From the NCBI RefSeq assembly GCF_001902635.1, contig NZ_MJAO01000021.1:1-64000 (forward strand): a stretch of 64,000 nucleotides of DNA, written 5' to 3'. The notes under the pieces are model-generated. The model ran no database searches, was not told the DNA's origin, and saw only the letters and a program-made list of their open reading frames with translations. This DNA comes from Serratia marcescens. Lineage in GTDB: Bacteria > Pseudomonadota > Gammaproteobacteria > Enterobacterales > Enterobacteriaceae. This document shows positions 58,124 through 64,000 of the stretch, one piece after another. The position numbers and the translations under genes were made by a program. The number at the start of each line of letters is the position of its first letter. The stretch's first letter is position 1.

Positions 58124-58148
58124 AGCGCGGCTTAGGCCGCGCTTTTTT
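58124..58148 (+). terminator. Rho-independent terminator of glnS
   Basis: AGCGCGGC (58124-58131) pairs with GCCGCGCT (58136-58143) around TTAG, then T to 58148. Confidence 0.9.
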
Positions 58149-58275
58149 ATGCCTGCGATTTATCCGCTAATCTATTCCACTTTCATTTCTACGGCACTCT
58201 GTTTAATTCCTCGCCGCGCGTCAGCCAATAGGCATCTTGATATTGGCCTTATAAATCTTAATATTTGCTTATATA

Positions 58276-58288
58276 TTCGTGATGCGAA
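58276..58288. promoter_or_regulatory. Candidate NagC operator 1 of chiP
   Basis: TTCGTGATGCGAA with AT-rich flanks: TTCG-N5-CGAA symmetry, the typical core of NagC/Mlc operators. Confidence 0.6.
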
Positions 58289-58301
58289 TTAATTTCATTT
58301 G

Positions 58302-58313
58302 GAGAGCGCTCTC
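58302..58313. promoter_or_regulatory. Perfect 12-bp palindrome, possible LacI-family operator
   Basis: GAGAGCGCTCTC with a central CG, flanked by AT-rich sequence, 14 bp after NagC box 1. Central-CG palindromes of this kind are typical of LacI/GalR-family operators; no such regulator is encoded in the window. Confidence 0.45.
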
Positions 58314-58466
58314 AATTTTTATCTTCTGACTGACGAATTAGGTCAGGCTGAAACCATTAATCGTCTCTGGTTGACCTGATATCTGTATTTATTCTGATTT
58401 AATTGAATTTTTTATTCGACACCCTCAATGCCTATCGGCGTAACAAATTCTCATCGATATGTGCTC

Positions 58467-58507
58467 TTTGTCATACTTTGACAAATCTTCCGCATTTTTC
58501 ATTTGAT
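58467..58507 (+). promoter_or_regulatory. Probable chiP promoter within an inverted repeat
   Basis: TTTGTCA (58467-58473) and TGACAAA (58479-58485) form a perfect inverted repeat. It contains a perfect -35 TTGACA (58478-58483), with -10 TTTGAT (58502-58507) 18 bp downstream. A start near 58514 would give a leader of about 160 nt. Confidence 0.5.
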
Positions 58508-58509
58508 AA

Positions 58510-58522
58510 TTCGCGTCGCGAA
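58510..58522. promoter_or_regulatory. Candidate NagC operator 2 of chiP
   Basis: TTCGCGTCGCGAA: perfect TTCG-N5-CGAA palindrome, overlapping the predicted transcription start, so binding would block initiation. Confidence 0.65.
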
Positions 58523-58582
58523 AAATAGTCTGTCTGTAGCAATAAGTGCTGTGGGAATAACATCTCGTCGGCAATATTTTTT

Positions 58583-58599
58583 ACCCGTTCGGGTTTTTT
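58583..58599 (+). terminator. Weak terminator-like hairpin in the chiP leader
   Basis: ACCC (58583-58586) and GGGT (58591-58594) pair around a GTTC loop, with T to 58599. The stem is short; it may attenuate chiP transcription or be without function. Confidence 0.35.
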
Positions 58600-58655
58600 A
58601 TTGGCAGTCGTGCAGGGCAGTGGTGAACACAGGCGGCTGCAACTTTTAAGTTAAG

Positions 58656-58671
58656 TCAAAGAGGAATTTCA
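58656..58671 (+). promoter_or_regulatory. ChiX small-RNA pairing site at the chiP start
   Basis: TCAAAGAGGAATTTCA contains the chiP ribosome-binding site and ends 2 bases before the ATG. From memory of E. coli and Salmonella ChiX (seed UGAAAUUCCUCUUUGA) the match is 16 of 16. ChiX silences chiP by this pairing until chitin sugars sequester it. ChiX itself is not in the window. Confidence 0.8.
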
Positions 58672-58673
58672 AT

Positions 58674-60077
58674 ATGGGTACGCACGGTGCTCAGCGTAAA
58701 ACGCTGGCGCTCGCTGTCGCGGGCGCGCTGTTGGGAACAGGGTTTGCCATGGCGCCTGAGGCGAAAGCCGCAGGGTTTATCGATGATTCCACGCTGACCG
58801 GCGGCATTTATTACTGGCAACGTGAGCGCGACCGTAAAGATCTCAATCCGGAAAGCAAGGATTACAACAAATACACTACCAACCTGTCGCACTCCACCGC
58901 CAACCTGAGCCTGGATTTCGCTTCGGGCTATGCCTGGGACATGTTCGGTCTGGATGTCGGCACCTTTACCGCCATCGAATTGGCGGAATCCAGCGCCAGC
59001 GGCCACCCGAACGAGATCGCATTCTCCTCGAAGAACCGTACCTACGATGAAGATTACTCCGGCGACAAAGGCGGCATCAGCCTGTACAAAGCCGCCGCCA
59101 AATTCAAGTACGGCCCGGTCTGGGCGCGCGCCGGCTATATTCAGCCGAGTGGCCAAACCCTGCTGGCGCCGCATTGGAGCTTTATGCCGGGCACCTATCA
59201 GGGGGCCGAAGCCGGTGCCAAGTTCGACTACGGCGATGCCGGCGCGTTGAGCTTCTCCTACATGTGGACCGACAAGTACAAGGCGCCGTGGCATATCGAA
59301 ATGGACGACTTCCGTCAGAACGATAAGAAAACCCGCGTCTCCTATTTGCACTCGCTGGGCGCCAAGTACGATTTTAAAAACGATCTGGTGCTGGAAGCCG
59401 CCTTCGGTCAGGCTCAGGGCTACGTGAACCAGTATTTCACCAAGGCGTCTTACAAATTCGATCTGCTGGGCAACCCGCTGACCACCAGCTACCAGTTCTA
59501 CGGCGCGGAAGACCGCATCAGCAACAAGAACGATCCGAACAGCATCTATGACGGCCTGGCCTGGCTGCAGGCGTTGACCTTCGGCTACACCACCGGTCAG
59601 TTCAACTGGCGTCTGGAAGGCACCATGGTCAAGGCGGAAGGCAATCAGGGCTTCTTCCTGCAGCGCATGACCCCGACTTATGCGTCGTCCAACGGTCGCT
59701 TGGACGTGTGGTGGGACAACCGCTCCGACTTTAACGCCAACGGCGAAAAAGCGGTGTACGCCGGCGTCATGTATGACCTGAGCAACTGGAACCTGCCGGG
59801 CATGGCGGTCGGCGGCTCTTACGTCTACGCCTGGGACGCCAAGCCGAGCACCAACCCGATCTTCGATCAGAGCCAGCGCCTGAAAGAAAGCGCCTGGAGC
59901 CTGGACGCGATGTACACCATTCAGGAAGGGCGCGCCAAAGGCACGCTGATCAAGCTGCACTACACCCAGTATGACAACCACACCAACATCCCGAGCTGGG
60001 GCGGCGGTTACGGCAACATCTTCCAGGACGAGAAAGACGTCAAGTTCATGGTCATCGCGCCATTCACCATCTTCTGA
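58674..60077 (+). CDS. chiP: Chitoporin ChiP (OprD-type outer-membrane channel)
   Basis: Encodes 467 residues. A signal peptide (about 1-34, cut after AKA) precedes a beta-barrel rich in aromatic and charged strands, ending with Phe (FTIF), as outer-membrane proteins do. It belongs to the OprD family and lets chito-oligosaccharides into the periplasm. It starts a chiP-chiQ-chitobiase operon controlled by the region just upstream. Confidence 0.95.
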   Translation: MGTHGAQRKTLALAVAGALLGTGFAMAPEAKAAGFIDDSTLTGGIYYWQRERDRKDLNPESKDYNKYTTNLSHSTANLSLDFASGYAWDMFGLDVGTFTAIELAESSASGHPNEIAFSSKNRTYDEDYSGDKGGISLYKAAAKFKYGPVWARAGYIQPSGQTLLAPHWSFMPGTYQGAEAGAKFDYGDAGALSFSYMWTDKYKAPWHIEMDDFRQNDKKTRVSYLHSLGAKYDFKNDLVLEAAFGQAQGYVNQYFTKASYKFDLLGNPLTTSYQFYGAEDRISNKNDPNSIYDGLAWLQALTFGYTTGQFNWRLEGTMVKAEGNQGFFLQRMTPTYASSNGRLDVWWDNRSDFNANGEKAVYAGVMYDLSNWNLPGMAVGGSYVYAWDAKPSTNPIFDQSQRLKESAWSLDAMYTIQEGRAKGTLIKLHYTQYDNHTNIPSWGGGYGNIFQDEKDVKFMVIAPFTIF

Positions 60078-60082
60078 TGCGT

Positions 60083-60104
60083 TCCCCGGTTTTGCCGCCG
60101 GGGA
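60083..60104 (+). other. Intercistronic hairpin between chiP and chiQ
   Basis: TCCCCGG (60083-60089) pairs with CCGGGGA (60098-60104) in the 46-base gap. It has no T tract, so transcription continues; it may stabilise the chiP mRNA end. Confidence 0.4.
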
Positions 60105-60123
60105 CAGTTAAGGGAATTCAACG

Positions 60124-60450
60124 ATGAAAAAAATCATGCTGATGTTGGCGGCCGTTGCGGCCCTGAGCGCCTGCGCGCAACCCGCCGCGCCGCCGGAAGA
60201 CACCAAATTGAAGCAGGCTTACAGCGCCTGCATCAACACCGCTGAAGGTTCGCCGGAGCGCCTGCAGCCCTGCAAGGCGGTGCTGAACGTGCTGAAACAA
60301 GAGAAACAGCACCAGCAGTTTGCCGAGCGGGAAACGGTGCGGGTGATGGATTATCAGAACTGCATTATGGCGGTTCACAGCGGCAACGGTCAGGCTTACG
60401 ACGCCAAGTGCGGCAAGCTGTGGCAAGAAATCCGCGATAACAATAATTAA
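60124..60450 (+). CDS. chiQ: Chitin-operon lipoprotein ChiQ
   Basis: Encodes 108 residues. A lipoprotein signal peptide has lipobox ALSAC with the modified Cys at residue 17. The mature part has four further Cys. It corresponds to E. coli ChiQ (YbfN), co-expressed with ChiP; its function is not known. It lies 46 bases after chiP and 13 before chitobiase. Confidence 0.9.
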   Translation: MKKIMLMLAAVAALSACAQPAAPPEDTKLKQAYSACINTAEGSPERLQPCKAVLNVLKQEKQHQQFAERETVRVMDYQNCIMAVHSGNGQAYDAKCGKLWQEIRDNNN

Positions 60451-60463
60451 GAAGGACGAGAAG

Positions 60464-63121
60464 ATGAACGCATTCAAACTGAGCGCGCTTGCCGCCTTGA
60501 CGGCAACGATGGGATTCCTGGGCGGCATGGGGAGCGCCATGGCCGATCAACAGCTGGTGGATCAACTGAGCCAACTGAAGCTGAACGTGAAAATGCTGGA
60601 TAACCGCGCCGCTGAAAACGGCGTGGATTGCGCAGCGCTGGGCGCCGATTGGGCCTCGTGCAACCGGGTGTTGTTCACCCTCAGCAACGATGGCCAGGCG
60701 ATCGGCGGCAAAGACTGGATCATCTATTTCCACAGCCCGCGCCAAACCCTGCGGGTGGACAACGATCAGTTCAAGATCTCGCACCTTACCGGCGATCTGT
60801 ACAAGCTGGAGCCGACTGCCAAATTCAGCGGTTTCCCGGCCGGCAAGGCGGTGGAAATCCCGGTGATTGCCGAATATTGGCAGTTGTTCAGAAATGACTT
60901 CCTGCCGCGTTGGTACGCCACTTCCGGCGACGCCAAGCCGAAAATGCTGGCGAATACCGACACTGAAAACCTGGATCAGTTCGTGGCGCCGTTCACCGGC
61001 GATCAGTGGAAGCGCAGCAAGGATGACAAAAACATCCTGATGACGCCGGCTTCACGCTTTGTCAGCAATGCCGATCTGCAGACGCTGCCTGCCGGCGCGC
61101 TGCGCGGCCAGATCGTGCCGACGCCGATGCAGGTGAAAGTGCACGCGCAGGACGCCGATCTGCGTAACGGGGTATCGCCGGATCTGAGCACGCTGGTCAA
61201 GCCGGCGGCGGACGTCGTCAACCAGCGTTTCGCGTTGCTGGGTGTGCCGGTACAGGCCGGCGGTTATCCGATCAAGACTGACATCCAGCCCGGCAAATTT
61301 AAAGGTTCGATGGCGGTTCCGGGTGCCTATGAGCTGAAGATCGGCAAGAAAGAGGCGCGGGTGATCGGTTTCGATCAGGCCGGGGTGTTCTACGGTCTGC
61401 AGTCGATCCTGTCGTTAGTGCCGACCGACGGCAGCGCCAAGATCGCCACGCTGGACGCCAGCGACGCGCCGCGCTTCCAGTATCGTGGCATTTTCCTCGA
61501 CGTGGCGCGCAACTTCCATAAGAAGGACGCGGTGCTGCGCCTGCTGGACCAGATGGCGGCCTACAAGCTGAACAAATTCCACTTCCACCTGAGCGATGAC
61601 GAAGGTTGGCGCATCGAAATCCCCGGCTTGCCTGAGCTGACGGAAGTCGGGGGCCAGCGCTGCCACGATCTGAGCGAAACTACCTGCCTGCTGCCGCAGT
61701 ACGGGCAGGGGCCGGACGTCTACGGCGGCTTCTTTACCCGCCAGGACTACATCGACATCATCAAATACGCGCAGGCGCGCCAGATCGAAGTGATCCCGGA
61801 GATCGACATGCCGGCGCACGCCCGCGCCGCAGTGGTGTCGATGGAGGCGCGCTATAAGAAGCTGCATGCCGCCGGGAAAGAGCAGGAGGCCAACGAATTC
61901 CGCCTGGTGGATCCGACCGATACTTCCAATACCACCTCCGTGCAGTTCTTTAATCGCCAGAGCTACCTGAACCCGTGCCTGGATTCTTCCCAGCGCTTTG
62001 TCGACAAGGTGATCGGCGAGATCGCCCAAATGCATAAAGAGGCCGGCCAGCCGATCAAGACCTGGCATTTCGGCGGCGACGAGGCGAAAAACATTCGTCT
62101 GGGCGCCGGTTATACCGACAAGGCGAAACCGGAGCCGGGCAAAGGCGTCATCGATCAGAGCAACGAAGACAAACCGTGGGCCAAGTCGCAGGTCTGCCAG
62201 GCGATGATCAAAGACGGCAAAGTGGCCGACATGGAACACCTGCCGAGCTACTTCGGTCAAGAGGTCAGCAAGTTGGTGAAAGCGCACGGCATCGACAGAA
62301 TGCAGGCCTGGCAGGACGGCCTGAAAGACGCCGAGAGCGCGAAGGCGTTTGCCACCTCGCGCGTGGGCGTCAACTTCTGGGACACCCTGTACTGGGGCGG
62401 TTTCGATAGCGTCAACGATTGGGCCAACAAAGGGTATGAAGTGGTGGTCTCCAACCCGGACTACGTCTATATGGACTTCCCTTACGAGGTGAACCCGGAC
62501 GAGCGCGGTTACTACTGGGGCACCCGCTTCAGCGACGAACGCAAGGTGTTCAGCTTCGCGCCGGACAACATGCCGCAGAACGCGGAAACCTCGGTCGACC
62601 GTGACGGCAACCACTTCAACGCCAAGAGCGACAAGCCGTGGCCGGGAGCATACGGGCTTTCCGCCCAGCTGTGGAGCGAAACCCAGCGCACCGATCCGCA
62701 GATGGAATACATGATCTTCCCGCGTGCGTTGTCGGTGGCTGAACGTGCTTGGCACCGTGCCGGTTGGGAGCAGGATTACCGCGCCGGCCGTGAATACAAA
62801 GGCGGGGAAACCCACTTTGTCGATACCAAGGCGCTGGAGAAAGACTGGCTGCGCTTCGCCAATATCCTCGGCCAGCGTGAACTGGCCAAGCTGGATAAAG
62901 GCGGCGTCGCTTACCGTCTGCCGGTGCCGGGCGCACGCGTAGCGGGCGGCAAGCTGGAGGCGAATATTGCGCTGCCGGGGTTGGGTATCGAGTATTCCAC
63001 CGATGGCGGCAAGCAATGGCAGCGCTATGACGCCAAGGCCAAGCCTGCGGTGTCCGGTGAGGTGCAGGTGCGTTCGGTTAGCCCGGACGGCAAGCGCTAC
63101 AGCCGCGCCGAGAAGGTCTAA
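60464..63121 (+). CDS. chb: Chitobiase (GH20 beta-N-acetylhexosaminidase)
   Basis: Encodes 885 residues, the length of S. marcescens chitobiase. Order: signal peptide (1-27, cut after AMA), N-terminal carbohydrate-binding domain (about 30-190), GH20b domain (about 210-335), GH20 barrel (about 336-765) with the catalytic pair Asp539-Glu540 in HFGGDEAKN, and a C-terminal Ig-like domain (about 800-885). It splits chitobiose and longer oligomers to GlcNAc in the periplasm by substrate-assisted catalysis. It is last in the chiPQ operon, between chiQ and fur, where E. coli has no such gene. Confidence 0.96.
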   Translation: MNAFKLSALAALTATMGFLGGMGSAMADQQLVDQLSQLKLNVKMLDNRAAENGVDCAALGADWASCNRVLFTLSNDGQAIGGKDWIIYFHSPRQTLRVDNDQFKISHLTGDLYKLEPTAKFSGFPAGKAVEIPVIAEYWQLFRNDFLPRWYATSGDAKPKMLANTDTENLDQFVAPFTGDQWKRSKDDKNILMTPASRFVSNADLQTLPAGALRGQIVPTPMQVKVHAQDADLRNGVSPDLSTLVKPAADVVNQRFALLGVPVQAGGYPIKTDIQPGKFKGSMAVPGAYELKIGKKEARVIGFDQAGVFYGLQSILSLVPTDGSAKIATLDASDAPRFQYRGIFLDVARNFHKKDAVLRLLDQMAAYKLNKFHFHLSDDEGWRIEIPGLPELTEVGGQRCHDLSETTCLLPQYGQGPDVYGGFFTRQDYIDIIKYAQARQIEVIPEIDMPAHARAAVVSMEARYKKLHAAGKEQEANEFRLVDPTDTSNTTSVQFFNRQSYLNPCLDSSQRFVDKVIGEIAQMHKEAGQPIKTWHFGGDEAKNIRLGAGYTDKAKPEPGKGVIDQSNEDKPWAKSQVCQAMIKDGKVADMEHLPSYFGQEVSKLVKAHGIDRMQAWQDGLKDAESAKAFATSRVGVNFWDTLYWGGFDSVNDWANKGYEVVVSNPDYVYMDFPYEVNPDERGYYWGTRFSDERKVFSFAPDNMPQNAETSVDRDGNHFNAKSDKPWPGAYGLSAQLWSETQRTDPQMEYMIFPRALSVAERAWHRAGWEQDYRAGREYKGGETHFVDTKALEKDWLRFANILGQRELAKLDKGGVAYRLPVPGARVAGGKLEANIALPGLGIEYSTDGGKQWQRYDAKAKPAVSGEVQVRSVSPDGKRYSRAEKV

Positions 63122-63277
63122 GCCCGGTGCGCCGGCTCGCCGCTCTGGCGGCGGGCCGTGTAACGAAGGGGGAATGCGTTCGCCTCCGCGCGTGCCGGGG
63201 TGGGGCGGGCGTTGTAGTGAGAGTAGTACGTGGAGTAGCAGTGCCGCTGCAATTGTTGTATTTCATGACATGATCTT

Positions 63278-63303
63278 CCCCCGGCTTGTCCGGGGATTTT
63301 TTT
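63278..63303 (+). terminator. Rho-independent terminator of the chiPQ-chitobiase operon
   Basis: CCCCGG (63279-63284) pairs with CCGGGG (63290-63295), then A and seven T. It lies about 157 bases after the chitobiase stop. Confidence 0.85.
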
Positions 63304-63323
63304 GTCCGCTGTACGGCGGGCAT

Positions 63324-63354
63324 AAAAAAACCGCCTCGGTGTGAGGCGGTTTTT
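63324..63354. terminator. Bidirectional terminator at the fur 3' end
   Basis: AACCGCCTC (63329-63337) pairs with GAGGCGGTT (63343-63351), with A tract before and T tract after; on the minus strand it ends fur. Confidence 0.85.
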
Positions 63355-63369
63355 CATAGCCGGTCAGGC

Positions 63370-63816
63370 TTATTTCTTGTCGTGCAGCGTTTCGTCTTCG
63401 CGGCAGTCACCGGTTTCACAGTGGCCGTACAGGTACAGGCTGTGGTTGGTGAGCTTGATGCCGTGCTGTTTGGCGATATCACGCTGGCGCACTTCGATGG
63501 ATTCGTCGCTGAACTCGATCACTTTGCCGCAGTCCAGGCAAATCAGGTGATCGTGGTGATGCTGTTGGGTCAGCTCGAACACGGACTTGCCGCCTTCGAA
63601 ATTGTGACGCGTCACAATGCCCGCATCGTCAAACTGGTTCAGTACGCGATAAACCGTCGCCAGCCCGATCTCTTCGCCCATATCTATCAGTTTTTTGTAC
63701 AAATCTTCCGCACTGACGTGATGGCATTCCGGATTTTGCAGTACTTCCAGGATTTTGAGTCGCGGAAGCGTGACTTTTAAGCCGGCCTTCTTCAATGCGA
63801 TGTTGTTGTCGGTCAT
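63370..63816 (-). CDS. fur: Ferric uptake regulator
   Basis: Encodes 148 residues, as E. coli Fur. The winged helix-turn-helix includes SAEDLYKKLIDMGEEIGLATVYRVLNQFDDAG. Metal-site residues are in QQHHHDHLICLDCGKVIEF, with the CxxC and the C-terminal Cys of CETGDC. With Fe(II) it represses iron-uptake genes. The region beyond 63817 holds its promoter; in E. coli fldA follows upstream, outside the window. Confidence 0.97.
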   Translation of the reverse strand: MTDNNIALKKAGLKVTLPRLKILEVLQNPECHHVSAEDLYKKLIDMGEEIGLATVYRVLNQFDDAGIVTRHNFEGGKSVFELTQQHHHDHLICLDCGKVIEFSDESIEVRQRDIAKQHGIKLTNHSLYLYGHCETGDCREDETLHDKK

Positions 63817-64000
63817 GCGAATTCAGTCCTGTTACTATGCTAATCAAGTTGAGGCGTACTCGCCTGTGGCATCGGTCGGCACAAAGAGTTAATGCGTCTC
63901 ATTATAGAACCGGTTGTGCTAAATGGAAACCGCCGGTTGTTAACAAGGATATAATTGCACTATTGCATGTTTTGCATGCAACGCCTTGATGGATGGGATA
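63817..64000 (-). promoter_or_regulatory. Upstream region of fur
   Basis: 184 bases to the window end, AT-rich after 63890. No gene is visible; expected fur promoter. No clear Fur box could be defined by eye. Confidence 0.4.

Larger units (their letters stand above)
58149..58673 (+). promoter_or_regulatory. Control region and long leader of chiP
   Basis: 525 AT-rich bases without an ORF. It holds two NagC-type operators about 234 bp apart, a perfect 12-bp palindrome, a likely promoter inside a TTTGTCA/TGACAAA inverted repeat, a weak terminator-like hairpin in the leader and the ChiX pairing site over the chiP start. Each is listed separately. Confidence 0.7.

Noticed and set aside
58656-59981. 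441-codon open frame opposite chiP
   Set aside because: Shadow of the chitoporin gene; runs through the ChiX site and the signal peptide region.
61415-63016. 533-codon open frame antisense to chitobiase
   Set aside because: Shadow of the GH20 gene, no start signal or domain.

Overview
The window reads as an enterobacterial chromosome, almost certainly Serratia and most likely S. marcescens. The 885-residue chitobiase and the leaderless ChiC-type chitinase match the S. marcescens chitinolytic enzymes as I remember them, and the backbone gene order is that of the E. coli cspE-crcB-tatE-lipA-lipB-ybeD-dacA-rlpA-mrdBA-rlmH-rsfS-nadD-holA-lptE-leuS, gltIJKL-lnt-ybeXYZ-miaB-ubiF, tRNA-asnB-nag-glnS-chiPQ-fur region. 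The DNA is GC-rich, so long antisense ORFs are common and were discarded. No prophage, transposase, CRISPR array or plasmid function was seen.

1-13 kb is an accessory stretch: the end of a membrane glycosyltransferase-like gene, an aldo/keto reductase divergent from a LysR regulator, a flavodoxin-like protein, two tandem terminator-ended intergenic units that look like small RNA genes (3.64-3.88 kb), a MASE1-GGDEF protein, a cold-shock-domain protein with an unusual C-terminal half and a VOC protein. It ends with a six-gene leftward cluster (6.9-12.8 kb) holding an amino-acid ABC transporter, a flavin monooxygenase, a GNAT acetyltransferase and an M20 amidohydrolase. These are the same parts as the Bacillus yxeK-P pathway that recovers cysteine from S-(2-succino)cysteine.

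13-32 kb is mostly housekeeping: cspE, a TetR/Bcr efflux pair, fluoride-riboswitch-controlled crcB, tatE, lipoate synthesis, peptidoglycan elongation (PBP2, RodA, RlpA, PBP5), ribosome maturation factors, NAD synthesis, DNA polymerase delta, LptE and LeuS. Between the efflux pair and crcB lies an unrecognised 31-residue membrane peptide whose ribosome-binding site sits in a perfect hairpin.

32-46 kb holds azoR, rihA, the glutamate/aspartate transporter gltIJKL (with an ERIC element between gltI and gltJ), lnt-corC-ybeY-ybeZ, a yjdM gene placed between ybeZ and miaB, ubiF and a six-tRNA operon (Met-Leu-Gln-Gln-Met-Gln).

46-64 kb is built around amino-sugar and chitin use. asnB, chitinase chiC, nagDCAB, nagE, glnS, chiP, chiQ, chitobiase and fur lie in sequence. 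Extracellular chitinase makes oligosaccharides, ChiP admits them through the outer membrane, periplasmic chitobiase gives GlcNAc, NagE phosphorylates and imports it, and NagA/NagB send it to fructose-6-P. Paired NagC-type operators, a CRP site and a perfect ChiX pairing site over the chiP start tie these genes together.
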